64,000 nt of DNA from UBA9926 sp023261215 (GCA_038136035.1 JAYPYV010000012.1:8964-72963); one strand, 5' to 3'; shown: positions 1-9,076, counted from the stretch's first letter. Made by a program: numbers and translations. Notes: generated by a model from the sequence alone, not told the origin.

Positions 1-130
1 ACACAGCTTCGGAGACGCTGTGCCGATTCATATGCCATAGATCTCTATCTTGAGTAAAACGACCCATCGACCGGAAGAATCGGTTGTTATTGAGTTGCCC
101 CTGCGTGGGCAAATATTTTCGTAAATCCAT
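1..130 (-). CDS. DUF2062 family protein, N-terminal fragment
   Basis: The first 43 codons of a minus-strand gene that runs off the left edge. The translation begins MDLRKYLPTQG and contains RFTQDRDLWHMNRHSVSEAV, which matches the usual N-terminal signature of DUF2062 proteins (a YLPT start, then D-x-x-LWH-x-NR-x-SV before the first membrane helix). DUF2062 proteins are small inner-membrane proteins of unknown function. In Pseudomonas-type genomes the gene lies next to comEC, as here, where it diverges from comEC with about 107 bases between the starts. The fragment is too short for a gene predictor with a length cutoff. No strong ribosome binding site is visible before the ATG. Confidence 0.75.
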   Translation of the reverse strand, partial: MDLRKYLPTQGQLNNNRFFRSMGRFTQDRDLWHMNRHSVSEAV

Positions 131-237
131 TGCTTAGGGTCTGTCTGGTCTTGACGCACGACTTAAAGCGCGAGTGCTTAACTGTGGGGAGCCGAACGCC
201 GCTGACTATAAATCAACTCTAGCCCCCATACTACGGG

Positions 238-2448
238 ATGCTTCAAGCCCTCGCCATGTTCTCCCAGGTTGAAGCGATCAGCACATCGGTGGCATGGAGC
301 GCCAACACGGCGTCTTTAAATGCAGTCGCGCTCTTTTCCCTACCTATTCTTTTGGTTTTCTCCTCTCATGGCAGGCACCCGCGACTGCGTTTTGTCGTTT
401 TCGCCTGCCTTTTCAGCCTGCCTTTAGCGATGATTCACCTCTTCGGTATTGGGTTGCCTAATTCGAGCGCCTTGCCAAGTTGTGAGGCACGATGCGCGGT
501 GATAGGACAGATCATCGATGTCCAGATCGACCGCAATCAACGAATGACGCGTATCTTGCTTCGCGCGGAGCGGTTTGGCGCGCGCCTTGATCAGGCAGTA
601 GACCTCGATTTTTGGCTGAGCGAGGGCAGTGATTGGCTAAGGATTGGTGACCGTTTGACGGGTTGGGCGAGTCGACAGGCTCATCGCGCTCGGGCCAATC
701 ATTTTCAAGCGCAGTGGCCCTGGCCGCGAGTCGATCCAGATCAAGGGCGAGCAGACCTACTCTCTGTCGATGCGATCTCTGGCAGTTGCCCCCGCACGAC
801 CGCCTGCATCGTTGCGGATTGGGTCTCGAGAATAAAACGACTGGGTCTGAGTCAAGACGCTGAGCAGACGATACTTGCACTGACCCTCGGCCAGGTGCAG
901 TCGCTCGATGCTGACCGTTGGCGAGCGCTCAGCGGGACCGGGGCCGTTCATTTGCTTGTAATCTCTGGGCTGCACATCAGCGCGCTCATGCTGGGGACCT
1001 TTCAAGTTCTATTGCTCTGCCGAGTGACCAGGAGTTCCGCGTTTCTGATCGCCTCCTTGGGCACCCTAACGTATCTTCAAGTCATTGGATTGAGCATTCC
1101 GGCACTCAGAGCATGGATCATGACTTGTCTCGTGCTAGGCACTTATGCGTACCGACTTCCGATCAACATCAATAGCGTGTTGGGCCTTGCGCTGATTGGC
1201 GTGCTAATGGTGTTCCCCAGGGCATTGGCTGAGCCAGGATTCTGGTTTTCCTTCGTCGCTGTGGGTTATCTGGTCAACAGCGATCTTGTTCAAGCCTCTC
1301 GTTTCCAAAGAATGAAATCGCTTGTAAAGGTGCAAATGACACTGAGTCTTTTGAGCTGGCCCATTCTCTGGCTTCAGGGTTCACCCATTGTGTTGCTGAG
1401 TTGGCTTTTCAATCTGGTGTTAGTGCCCTCGGTCGTCTTCATCATTTTCCCGTTGAGCTGCTTAACAGCGCTCTGGGCCATCCTGATTCCCCAATCATCA
1501 CAACCACTCGGTGCATCATGGATGCTCCAAGTCATTGATCCACTCATGCAGGGGTTTTGGCGCGCGGCCAGTAAGCTCGGCGAGCTTTCGCCCCAAATGA
1601 GTACGTTACCGGTCGCCGATTGGGCGGCAGGGGTCAGCCTGGGTCTCATCTTACTTGCGACGATCGGACGTCGAGTGATTGGTACCTTGTGGCCGTTTTA
1701 TCTGCTCCTAGCGCTCAGTCTGCAACGGGCGATCCCTGCCGCACCGGGTAACCTAGAACTTTGGGTTCTGGATGTGGGACAGGGCACCTCGGTGCTCGTT
1801 CGAACGCATCGCTGGAGCCTACTCTATGACACCGGCCCTGCGAACGAGTGGCACAATGCGGGCGAAACGACCGTTGCGCCTTTTTTGTCTCGTTTGGGCA
1901 TCCGTCAGCTCGATTATCTAGTGATCTCGCATTCCGACAGTGACCATGCAGGCGGGCTATCGGCGGTATTGAAGCAGCTGGAAGCGCAACCGACGAAGTT
2001 GATCCAGGCCAGTCACTGTCAACTCAACTTCAGTCCTGAACCGGGCGTGCATCTTCGAACAATCCAAGTCGCAGCTGGGCGAACGACCAACGACCGTTCT
2101 TGTAACTTAATGATTTCCTACGGTTCTTTCGAGGCGTTGCTCATGGGTGATCCAAGTGCTTCAGTTGAACCCAGTCTCGCGCGGCAAATCCCCTCCGAAC
2201 TGGATTGGTTGCTTGTGAGTCACCATGGTGCGGGTACCTCTTCGAGTCCGGCATGGCTCAATCACGTTAAGCCGAAATATGCGGTGATCAGTGCGGGGGC
2301 TCGAAACGCCTTTGGTCACCCACACCCTGATGTGATTGAGCGTCTCAAACGGCGGGGCGCGCAGGTATTCTCAACATCGAAACAGGGCGGGCTGGTTTTC
2401 GAGATTTCTACGAACGGCCAGGTGTCGTGGCGCTCTGTCCTTGAATGA
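238..2448 (+). CDS. comEC: ComEC/Rec2 DNA internalization protein
   Basis: Inner-membrane channel protein expected to carry single-stranded DNA into the cytoplasm during natural transformation. The 736 residues show the family order: N-terminal hydrophobic segments and a soluble DUF4131-like region (about 60-190), the competence membrane domain with its ISGLHIS motif near 242-248 and many helices, and a C-terminal metallo-beta-lactamase-like domain from about 505 with a DVGQG start and SHSDSDHAGG at about 564-573. That motif keeps the H-x-D-x-DH pattern. No pilus or other competence gene is in the window, so actual competence is not shown. In related genomes exbB follows directly; here exbB is 13 kb away. 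Confidence 0.93.
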   Translation: MLQALAMFSQVEAISTSVAWSANTASLNAVALFSLPILLVFSSHGRHPRLRFVVFACLFSLPLAMIHLFGIGLPNSSALPSCEARCAVIGQIIDVQIDRNQRMTRILLRAERFGARLDQAVDLDFWLSEGSDWLRIGDRLTGWASRQAHRARANHFQAQWPWPRVDPDQGRADLLSVDAISGSCPRTTACIVADWVSRIKRLGLSQDAEQTILALTLGQVQSLDADRWRALSGTGAVHLLVISGLHISALMLGTFQVLLLCRVTRSSAFLIASLGTLTYLQVIGLSIPALRAWIMTCLVLGTYAYRLPININSVLGLALIGVLMVFPRALAEPGFWFSFVAVGYLVNSDLVQASRFQRMKSLVKVQMTLSLLSWPILWLQGSPIVLLSWLFNLVLVPSVVFIIFPLSCLTALWAILIPQSSQPLGASWMLQVIDPLMQGFWRAASKLGELSPQMSTLPVADWAAGVSLGLILLATIGRRVIGTLWPFYLLLALSLQRAIPAAPGNLELWVLDVGQGTSVLVRTHRWSLLYDTGPANEWHNAGETTVAPFLSRLGIRQLDYLVISHSDSDHAGGLSAVLKQLEAQPTKLIQASHCQLNFSPEPGVHLRTIQVAAGRTTNDRSCNLMISYGSFEALLMGDPSASVEPSLARQIPSELDWLLVSHHGAGTSSSPAWLNHVKPKYAVISAGARNAFGHPHPDVIERLKRRGAQVFSTSKQGGLVFEISTNGQVSWRSVLE

Positions 2449-2488
2449 CGTCGCTGAGCATCAGTGCCTTGATTTTTAATGGCAAACA

Positions 2489-3433
2489 ATGAATGCTAGC
2501 GCGCTTTTATGGGCGGGCCAGGTCTTGAACCAAGCGCTTTCGAAAATCATTAGTCAATTGGATCTTGAGCAGATTGAACTCAATTTGTTCAGGGGCCAAA
2601 GCGAGAACTTGGGCACGCCGCGCGTCTTTGGTGGTCAGGTGATTGGGCAGGCATTAGTCGCTGCGCTTCGCACGGTGCCAGATCGGCACTGTCACTCGCT
2701 GCACGGATACTTTTTGCGCCCCGGTAACCCGAACGCGCCGATACTCTACGAGGTTGACAGGATTCGTGACGGTAAAAGCTTCACAACCCGGAGGGTCGTC
2801 GCACTGCAATCGGGGGAAGCGATTTTTAATCTGTCTTGCTCATTTCAAGTGCTGGAAGAGGGCCTCTCTCATGCCCGGTCAATGCCTGATGTGCCTCACC
2901 CCGATGAGCTCCCCGATGAGCGGGAATTGATGCAAGCCCGCTTAGCGTCGATTCCTGAGGCCATGCGGGAGATGATGCAACGAGAGCGTCCGATTGAGCT
3001 GAAGCGAGTCGAACCCATTGACTATGCCAATCCAAAAAAAATGCCGCCCAAGCAGCACACCTGGTTCAGGGCACGGTATCCGCTGGGGGATGACCCAGCC
3101 TTGCACCAGTGCCTTCTCGCTTATGCCTCTGATATGGGCATCTTATCAACGTGCGCGTTGCCCCATGGTCGATCCTTTCTGACCGGATTAATGACGGCGA
3201 GCTTAGACCACGCCATGTGGTTCCATCGACCCTTTAGTTTCGATGAGTGGATTCTATTCGAGCAAGATTCACCTACGTCAGGTGGTGCCAGAGGCTTTAA
3301 CCGGGGCACCATGTACACTGAAAAAGGTGTGCTCATTGCTTCGGTTGCCCAAGAGGGTTTAATTCGTGACGTGGCAGCCAATGGCGCGTTTGACTGGTCT
3401 AAACAGGTGGAACAACGCGTCTCAACTCACTGA
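2489..3433 (+). CDS. tesB: Acyl-CoA thioesterase II
   Basis: Hydrolyses acyl-CoA to free fatty acid and CoA. The 314 residues align along their length with E. coli TesB (286 residues): a double hotdog with FRGQSENLG, FGGQVIGQAL and YFLRPG in the first half and ASDMG, LDHAMWFHRPF and VAQEG in the second. The catalytic Asp (ASDMG) and Gln (VAQEG) are kept; the catalytic Thr position appears to be Ser (TASLDH), a conservative change. The first dozen residues exceed the family length, so an in-frame TTG at 2525 may be the true start. The 3' end overlaps the convergent DUF2244 gene by 35 bases. Confidence 0.93.
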   Translation: MNASALLWAGQVLNQALSKIISQLDLEQIELNLFRGQSENLGTPRVFGGQVIGQALVAALRTVPDRHCHSLHGYFLRPGNPNAPILYEVDRIRDGKSFTTRRVVALQSGEAIFNLSCSFQVLEEGLSHARSMPDVPHPDELPDERELMQARLASIPEAMREMMQRERPIELKRVEPIDYANPKKMPPKQHTWFRARYPLGDDPALHQCLLAYASDMGILSTCALPHGRSFLTGLMTASLDHAMWFHRPFSFDEWILFEQDSPTSGGARGFNRGTMYTEKGVLIASVAQEGLIRDVAANGAFDWSKQVEQRVSTH

Positions 3434-3875
3434 CAAGCTGTGACTTCTCTTCCTTGTTTAAAAAACCGCCCAGTTCCATTTCTTCCCCATGGGATCGAAT
3501 CGACACCTGGCAAGGACTCCAAGGGTGTCGAGCGGGCGTGACAACGAATTGCGCCCAGAAGCGAATAAATTGCTTGGTGGCTTCAGGTTCGCGGCGGCCT
3601 TGTTCGATGGTGACATGCTCTGCGGTGACTCGAATCACTTCCTGGCGTTGCGCCCGACGCAGACAGTAATACATACACGCCAGCAAAACTGACAATTCCA
3701 AGAGGCTGAAGGGGAGAATGACCCAGGCGCCTACGTAAATAAAAAACACGCCCATGATGATGGAGACAGTCAGTAGGGTATAAAGCAGATAGAGATTGTA
3801 ACGCCAGGTCCACGACTGATTCGGCCGAAGCACGATGGTCCCCGTGTGATCTTCGTTGATATGGCTCTCAATCAC
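3399..3875 (-). CDS. DUF2244 family membrane protein
   Basis: A 158-residue protein of the DUF2244 family, function unknown. It opens with a short soluble stretch containing LRPNQSWTWR, typical of the family, then two close hydrophobic helices (about 30-70), then a soluble beta-rich C-terminal half with RFWAQF and a GGFLNKEEK stretch. It is the last gene of a minus-strand group greB-hisC-DUF2244: its ATG overlaps the end of hisC by 8 bases, which suggests translational coupling. Its own end runs 35 bases into the 3' end of tesB on the other strand. Confidence 0.8.
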   Translation of the reverse strand: MIESHINEDHTGTIVLRPNQSWTWRYNLYLLYTLLTVSIIMGVFFIYVGAWVILPFSLLELSVLLACMYYCLRRAQRQEVIRVTAEHVTIEQGRREPEATKQFIRFWAQFVVTPARHPWSPCQVSIRSHGEEMELGGFLNKEEKSQLVSELRRVVPPV

Positions 3876-4953
3876 GCTGCAAGATCTCTCTCAGTGCCTT
3901 AATTAATTGGTGCTGCTCTTCCGGCGTACCGACGGTGATACGAAGCTTATCCCTCAGTCGATCTTGATCGAAATAACGCACCAAGATTTGCTTAGATTTC
4001 AGCGCCTGATAGATGGAAAGCGCTGAGGGCCCAGATCGAGGGACGGTTGCGAGCACGAAATTCGCGTGAGAAGGGGCGACCTCAAAGCCAAGGGCTCCGA
4101 GCGCCACTTGAAGCTCGAGCCTAGCCTCGATGACTTGGCGCCTGGTCTCTTCGATGTAGCCCTGATCCTGGATGGCCGCCACGGCGAGAGATTGACTGAT
4201 CGCATCCAAATTATAGCTGTCCCGAGTTTTCGTGAGCATGGGCTCGATCAATCGAGCGTGACCAATGCCGTATCCAAAACGAAGACCCGCGAGGCCATAG
4301 CCTTTACTTAATGTGCGCAGGAGGACCACGTTGTCTGCTTTCACAGCAAATTGCGTCAAGTCATGACCGGCATTTGAAACAAAATCAACATACGCCTCGT
4401 CGATCAGAATCAGGCCATTAAATGCCTCGGCAATCGTGCGCAAGGAGGCCTCATCCATGAGCGCACCGGAAGGCGCGTGAGGATTCACAATGAATGCAAC
4501 CTTACACCGGGCCTTGTTCGCTCGATCAACGAAGTCGGGTGCGAGGCGCCAATCGCTGGTTAAGCCGAGATCAAAAAGCTGACCGCCCTGAATGGCTGTG
4601 AGGACGGGATAAAGGGAGTAAGAGGGTTCGGCGACGGCGACAGAGTCGCCCGGATCGACAAAGGTGGTCAGGATCAATCGCAAGAGTTCATCACCGCCTC
4701 GCGTTGCGATGATTTGCTCTGGCGCGACACCGTGCAGCTTAGCAGCGGCTAATCGAAAATCTGAGGCGGTTGGATTGGGATAACGCCTCAAATGGGCCGC
4801 GTCGAATTGCTGCAAGGCATCAAAAACTTGAGGCGAGGGTGGGTAGGGGTTCTCGTTGGTATTGAGCTTGATCGTCGCAGGGTCAGCGGGCTGCTCCCCC
4901 GGCGTGTAGCCAGTCATCGCAAAAATGTTAGGGCGCTGAAACTCAGTCGTCAT
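3868..4953 (-). CDS. hisC: Histidinol-phosphate aminotransferase
   Basis: PLP enzyme of histidine synthesis that interconverts histidinol phosphate and imidazole acetol phosphate; HisC-type enzymes may also act on aromatic amino acids. The 361-residue fold-type I aminotransferase has the N-terminal KLNTNENPYPPS motif, RGGDELLRLI (phosphate-binding region), VNPHAPSG at 157-164, the DEAYVDF motif at 185-191, the Schiff-base lysine K217 in TLSKGYGLAG and RFGYG. No other his gene is nearby, so it could be a secondary HisC-type aminotransferase. It overlaps greB upstream by 11 bases and DUF2244 downstream by 8. Confidence 0.9.
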   Translation of the reverse strand: MTTEFQRPNIFAMTGYTPGEQPADPATIKLNTNENPYPPSPQVFDALQQFDAAHLRRYPNPTASDFRLAAAKLHGVAPEQIIATRGGDELLRLILTTFVDPGDSVAVAEPSYSLYPVLTAIQGGQLFDLGLTSDWRLAPDFVDRANKARCKVAFIVNPHAPSGALMDEASLRTIAEAFNGLILIDEAYVDFVSNAGHDLTQFAVKADNVVLLRTLSKGYGLAGLRFGYGIGHARLIEPMLTKTRDSYNLDAISQSLAVAAIQDQGYIEETRRQVIEARLELQVALGALGFEVAPSHANFVLATVPRSGPSALSIYQALKSKQILVRYFDQDRLRDKLRITVGTPEEQHQLIKALREILQRD

Positions 4954-5440
4954 AAGCGCTCACTTCCTCATAATGGATCGAAAGTATTTCCGCAGTAATG
5001 ATGCCGGCAGGTCTCTGTATCCGGGCTTCGTCGCCAACAGATTTGCCAAGAATGGCACGCGCAAGGGGCGTGTGCATACTGATCCAGCTGCGAGCGATGT
5101 CGATTTCATCCTCACCCACGATACGAATCGAGAGTGATTCCGCATCCTCGGTTTCCAAGGTGACGAAAGCGCCAAAAAATACGCGTGTTTGGTCGCTTGG
5201 TGTTCGATCAACGACCGTAATGTTGTCGAGCCGTTTTTGAAGGTAACGAATTCTTCGATCAATTTCCCTCAGTTGTCGTTTCCCATATTGGTATTCGGCG
5301 TTTTCTGATCGATCTCCGAGTGCTGCGGCTGCCCGCACTTGTTCGGTCACCTTTGGGCGCTTGTCTTGCCAAAGGTAGGCGAGTTCCTCCCTAAGGGATC
5401 GGGCACCTCGCGGTGTGATGTAAATTTTTTTTGCGTCCAT
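4943..5440 (-). CDS. greB: Transcription elongation factor GreB
   Basis: Binds RNA polymerase and stimulates cleavage of backtracked transcripts. The 165 residues carry the N-terminal coiled coil with the tip sequence GDRSENAEYQYGKR, whose Asp and Glu coordinate catalytic magnesium, followed by REIDRRIRYL and a C-terminal FKBP-like globular domain. The YLWQDKRPKV segment and VFFGAFV are closer to GreB than to GreA. First gene of the tightly overlapping minus-strand group with hisC and DUF2244. Confidence 0.92.
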   Translation of the reverse strand: MDAKKIYITPRGARSLREELAYLWQDKRPKVTEQVRAAAALGDRSENAEYQYGKRQLREIDRRIRYLQKRLDNITVVDRTPSDQTRVFFGAFVTLETEDAESLSIRIVGEDEIDIARSWISMHTPLARAILGKSVGDEARIQRPAGIITAEILSIHYEEVSAYDD

Positions 5441-5498
5441 GCCGTCTAATGTTCGAGTCCAATTGGGCCTAGAAAACGCGATTCAATTCACGCCACAA

Positions 5499-5897
5499 CT
5501 AGGCGGTTGCGTCTTGGAGGCGAGTCAAGAGCATCGCGAGCCATGTGGCGCCTGCGAGCACCATCGTCAGCATGGTGGCCGCAGAGCCATAATCCTTGGC
5601 GAGCTTGATGCCCGGATTGAAGGCGGTTGTTTGAACGTCCGCGAGCGCTTCAATGGCAGAATTCAGAAGCTCAATCACTAGGACCAGCACCAGTACGCCA
5701 ATGAGAAGCACTAAATCCAAAAGGGAATGACTCAGCCATAGCGCGATGGGGCTGAGCCCTAAAATAACCGCAAGTTCATGACGAAATGCGGCTTCGTGCT
5801 TAAATGCTGCGGCTAGACCCTCTAAAGACCAAAGAAAAGCATTCTTAAAATGGGTGAAGCCTTGTGTTTTCCATTTTTTGTTGTCGATCGAAGACAT
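5499..5897 (-). CDS. dgkA: Diacylglycerol kinase
   Basis: Small integral inner-membrane kinase that phosphorylates diacylglycerol and thereby recycles lipid left over from periplasmic glucan and lipopolysaccharide decoration. The 132 residues contain the family motifs FKHEAAFRHE near the membrane entrance, VIELLNSAIEAL (Glu and Asn of the active site) and KDYGSAA, with three hydrophobic helices. It lies alone on the minus strand, 58 bases upstream of greB, and diverges from clpB. Confidence 0.93.
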   Translation of the reverse strand: MSSIDNKKWKTQGFTHFKNAFLWSLEGLAAAFKHEAAFRHELAVILGLSPIALWLSHSLLDLVLLIGVLVLVLVIELLNSAIEALADVQTTAFNPGIKLAKDYGSAATMLTMVLAGATWLAMLLTRLQDATA

Positions 5898-5917
5898 CGT
5901 GAAAACTGCTTACGGCC

Positions 5918-5942
5918 TTGAAAAATTGCGCGTCGGCATTAT
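5918..5942 (+). promoter_or_regulatory. Possible heat-shock (sigma-32) promoter of clpB
   Basis: CTTGAAA at 5918-5924 is an exact match to the sigma-32 -35 element. CGGCATAT at 5935-5942 matches six of eight positions of the CCCCATNT -10 element. The spacer is 10 bases, one shorter than the usual lower limit. The site lies about 50 bases before the clpB start, which is the expected place in a gene normally under heat-shock control. Confidence 0.45.
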
Positions 5943-5989
5943 ACAGAGTCCAAGATGGTTAGTTGGGCTTAAAGCCCGTTGGAAAATCG

Positions 5990-8563
5990 ATGAAACAAGA
6001 AAAATTAACGCGAAGCGTTCAGAGTGCGCTTAGCGAGGCTCAGTCCATCGCTATCACGCGTGATCACAATACGTTAATGCCGATCCATCTGCTCGGCGCG
6101 TTGGCGCGCGAGCAGGGCGGCATGTGTCTCGCTCTGTTAGCCAATATGGGTGTTGATAGCGTCAAGTTTCAGGCGCTGTTAGCCGAACAACTCGAAGCGT
6201 TGCCAAGGATTGGGCAAGCCACGGGTGAGGTAACCCCAGGTCGGACACTTTTGAAGTGGTTGAATCTTGCAGAAAAAAAAGCCGACGAACTGGGTGATCA
6301 ATATGTTTCGGTCGATGCCTTACTCTTAACGGCATGTGATGCTGATACAGACCTAAAAAATTTATTCGAGAAGTTGGGTGTGCAGGCTGAATCGTTGGTG
6401 CGCGCAGTCACCAGGTTGCGTAGTGGGGAGACAGTCACGGATCCAAATGCCGAAGGGCAACGGCAAGCACTCGAAAAATACACGGTTGATCTCACTGCAG
6501 CGGCTAGAGAAGGCAAGTTGGACCCTGTGATTGGCAGGGACAGCGAAATCCGGCGGGCCATTCAAGTCCTTCAGCGCAGGACAAAAAATAACCCTGTATT
6601 GATTGGTGCGCCTGGCGTTGGCAAGACTGCGATCGTCGAGGGCTTAGCTCAGCGTGTGATTAACGGCGAAGTGCCAGAGGGGCTGAAGGGTAAAAAAGTG
6701 CTTTCACTCGATCTGGGTGCTTTGATCGCTGGCGCTAAGTATCGTGGGGAATTCGAGGAGCGACTGAAGTCCGTTCTAGCCGATCTCGAGCGGCAAGCTG
6801 GTGATGTGATCTTGTTTATCGACGAGTTGCATACCCTAGTCGGGGCCGGTAAAGCGGATGGCGCAATGGATGCGAGCAATATGCTGAAACCAGCGCTTGC
6901 CCGAGGCTCCCTTCATTGCGTAGGCGCGACCACGCTGGATGAATACCGAACATTTATAGAGAGTGACAAAGCGTTAGAGCGTCGGTTTCAGAAGGTCTTG
7001 GTGGAGGAGCCATCGATTGAGGATTGCATCGCAATCCTGCGTGGCCTCAAGGAGCGCTATGAGATTCACCACGGCATTCAGATCTCAGACCCAGCGATTA
7101 TTGCTGCCGCAACCCTCGCGGATCGCTACATCACGGATCGGCAATTGCCCGATAAAGCCATTGACCTGATTGACGAGGCGGCGAGCAGCATTCGCATGGA
7201 GATCGATTCAAGACCAGAAGCGCTCGACACCTTAAGCCGTCGTCTCGTGCAACTGAAGATCGAGCGTGAGGCACTGGCCAAGGAAGTGGATGATGCCTCG
7301 AAAAAGCGAAGGGATATCATTGAAAAGGACATCAGTGCGCTCGAACTAGAGCACGCATCGCTAGAGGAAGTTTGGCAGGCCGAGAAAATTGAACTTCAAG
7401 CCATGCACCAAACACAAGAACAGATCGAAGCGCTGAAAATCGAGTTAGAGCAAGCCCAAAGAGCAGGGGATCTAACGCGCATGTCAGAAATACAATATGG
7501 CACATTGCCCGCAATGACATCACGATTAGCGGCTCTTCAAGCAGCGCAAGACGAAGGGAAGCACCTTTTGAGCCATCAAGTTACGGAAGAAGAGATTGCC
7601 GAGGTGGTGTCTAAATGGACACATATCCCAGTTTCGAAAATGTTAGCCGGTGAGCGGGGCAAACTCCTTCAGCTGGAGCAGATTCTTCACGAGCGTGTCG
7701 TCGGTCAAAATGAAGCAGTTAACTTGGTGAGCCAAGCCGTCCGGCGCGCCCGGTCAGGGCTCTCTGATCCTAATAGGCCAAACGGTTCGTTCCTATTCTT
7801 AGGCCCGACAGGGGTGGGCAAAACAGAGTTAACCAAGGCATTGGCAGAGGCACTGTTTGACGCTGAAACCGCGATGATCCGATTAGACATGTCCGAATAC
7901 ATGGAAAAGCATTCCGTCGCACGTCTGATCGGTGCCCCCCCGGGTTATGTTGGTTACGATGAAGGCGGTTTACTCACGGAGCAAGTCCGCCGTAAGCCGT
8001 ATGCCGTGATTTTGCTTGATGAGGTAGAAAAGGCGCATCCAGATGTCTTTAATCTATTGCTGCAAGTGCTTGACGATGGTCGATTAACCGATAGCCATGG
8101 TCGGACTGTTGATTTCAAAAATACGGTATTGATCATGACATCAAATCTAGGCTCGGACCTGATCCATAAGATGGGGGTCGATCAAACCTACGATCAAATT
8201 AAAGATGCGGTGATGAATCGGGTGTCATCGCATTTTAGGCCCGAATTTCTGAATCGCATCGACGAGGCCGTGGTCTTTCACAGTTTAAATGAAGCCCACA
8301 TTGCCCAGGTGGCTGAGATCCAAGTCAACGAGTTGATCAAGCGAATTGGTGCCCTAGGGATAGAGGCGTCTTTAAACCAGGAGCTGATCCAGGCCATCTC
8401 GCAGGAGGGTTTCGACCCACTGTACGGTGCCCGGCCGATCAAGCGCTTGGTCCAGCGTATGGTGGAAAACCCGCTCGCAACAGCACTGATCGACGGTGAG
8501 ATTCAATCGGGCGACCGGATTGAAATTAGGCTGGGGCCGAACGGCGTTAAATTTCAAAAATAG
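5990..8563 (+). CDS. clpB: ClpB protein disaggregase
   Basis: Hexameric AAA+ chaperone that pulls polypeptides out of aggregates together with DnaK. From the ATG at 5990 the protein has 857 residues, the same as E. coli ClpB. An upstream TTG would add nine residues with no family counterpart. Domains: N-domain with two Clp repeats (1-145), first AAA+ module with Walker A GAPGVGKT at 206-213 and Walker B LFIDELHT, the coiled-coil M-domain (about 400-530), and second AAA+ module with GPTGVGKT at 605-612 and ILLDEVEKAH. There is no ClpP-binding tripeptide region of the ClpA type, and the M-domain is full length. Two LexA boxes begin directly after its stop and belong to the next gene. Confidence 0.96.
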   Translation: MKQEKLTRSVQSALSEAQSIAITRDHNTLMPIHLLGALAREQGGMCLALLANMGVDSVKFQALLAEQLEALPRIGQATGEVTPGRTLLKWLNLAEKKADELGDQYVSVDALLLTACDADTDLKNLFEKLGVQAESLVRAVTRLRSGETVTDPNAEGQRQALEKYTVDLTAAAREGKLDPVIGRDSEIRRAIQVLQRRTKNNPVLIGAPGVGKTAIVEGLAQRVINGEVPEGLKGKKVLSLDLGALIAGAKYRGEFEERLKSVLADLERQAGDVILFIDELHTLVGAGKADGAMDASNMLKPALARGSLHCVGATTLDEYRTFIESDKALERRFQKVLVEEPSIEDCIAILRGLKERYEIHHGIQISDPAIIAAATLADRYITDRQLPDKAIDLIDEAASSIRMEIDSRPEALDTLSRRLVQLKIEREALAKEVDDASKKRRDIIEKDISALELEHASLEEVWQAEKIELQAMHQTQEQIEALKIELEQAQRAGDLTRMSEIQYGTLPAMTSRLAALQAAQDEGKHLLSHQVTEEEIAEVVSKWTHIPVSKMLAGERGKLLQLEQILHERVVGQNEAVNLVSQAVRRARSGLSDPNRPNGSFLFLGPTGVGKTELTKALAEALFDAETAMIRLDMSEYMEKHSVARLIGAPPGYVGYDEGGLLTEQVRRKPYAVILLDEVEKAHPDVFNLLLQVLDDGRLTDSHGRTVDFKNTVLIMTSNLGSDLIHKMGVDQTYDQIKDAVMNRVSSHFRPEFLNRIDEAVVFHSLNEAHIAQVAEIQVNELIKRIGALGIEASLNQELIQAISQEGFDPLYGARPIKRLVQRMVENPLATALIDGEIQSGDRIEIRLGPNGVKFQK

Positions 8564-8565
8564 TA

Positions 8566-8581
8566 CTGTACAAATATACAA
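8566..8581 (+). promoter_or_regulatory. LexA box 1 (upstream copy)
   Basis: CTGTACAAATATACAA fits the CTGT-N8-ACAG LexA operator with one mismatch in the last base, and its AT-rich centre fits the consensus. It begins three bases after the clpB stop and lies 26 bases centre to centre from a perfect second box. Confidence 0.7.
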
Positions 8582-8591
8582 TATTGGGATA

Positions 8592-8607
8592 CTGTATAAA
8601 AAAACAG
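8592..8607 (+). promoter_or_regulatory. LexA box 2
   Basis: CTGTATAAAAAAACAG is a perfect CTGT-N8-ACAG operator, and the flanking bases extend it to the 20-base form TACTG-N10-CAGTA. It ends just before an AAGGAG ribosome binding site (8609-8614), so bound LexA would block transcription of the gene starting at 8621. Confidence 0.85.
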
Positions 8608-8620
8608 TAAGGAGCGTGTC

Positions 8621-9076
8621 ATGAGCGCTGCAACCCAGGTGAATGTTGAAACGACGTTTTTCTACGCAGACAAGCCTGCACAATCATTGGCCAGGCGCCT
8701 GCGAGACAATGGCCAAGGGAAGAGCCAAGGGAAGAGCCAAGAAAAGGCTCAGGGGAAAGAAATCAGACGGCAGCATTTGAATGGCCATGCTGTTGACTTG
8801 AGCGCTGATTTCAGTCGCCTAGCGATGCGAGCGGCAAAGCGAGTGAAGTCTTCGAAAAATAAAGAGAAAGCAACCCATCTCGTTTGTTCGCACTTAAAAA
8901 ACCTTCTACTTCAGGGGCTGGCGCGCTCCCCTAAAACTGCCACCCGAGCCATCGGTCGGCCTAGGCGCGCGGTTGTGCATCGGGTCATCTCATCCGACGC
9001 GTCCATTCATCCCGTGACTCACCAGCGGCTCAGCGTGGTCCCTAATTTAGATCCACAAATTGGCCTCCCTATCTGA
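8621..9076 (+). CDS. Unrecognised small basic protein under predicted LexA control
   Basis: I do not recognise this 151-residue protein. The start is well supported: AAGGAG sits six bases before the ATG and directly after a perfect LexA box, with a second box upstream. Visible features are an acidic-neutral first 30 residues, a low-complexity stretch built on repeats of GKSQ and EKAQGKE (about 32-47), and a strongly basic remainder rich in Lys and Arg. There is no signal peptide or membrane helix. It is not SulA: the SulA core region cannot be found. The position is where many bacteria place cell-division inhibitors or error-prone repair genes. A sequencing frameshift in the repeat cannot be excluded, and a scaffold gap follows 116 bases downstream, so further operon genes may be missing. 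Confidence 0.55.
   Translation: MSAATQVNVETTFFYADKPAQSLARRLRDNGQGKSQGKSQEKAQGKEIRRQHLNGHAVDLSADFSRLAMRAAKRVKSSKNKEKATHLVCSHLKNLLLQGLARSPKTATRAIGRPRRAVVHRVISSDASIHPVTHQRLSVVPNLDPQIGLPI

Noticed and set aside
8621..9076. Idea that the LexA-controlled gene is sulA
   Set aside because: Length is similar, but no SulA-like hydrophobic or conserved segment is present and the composition is strongly basic.
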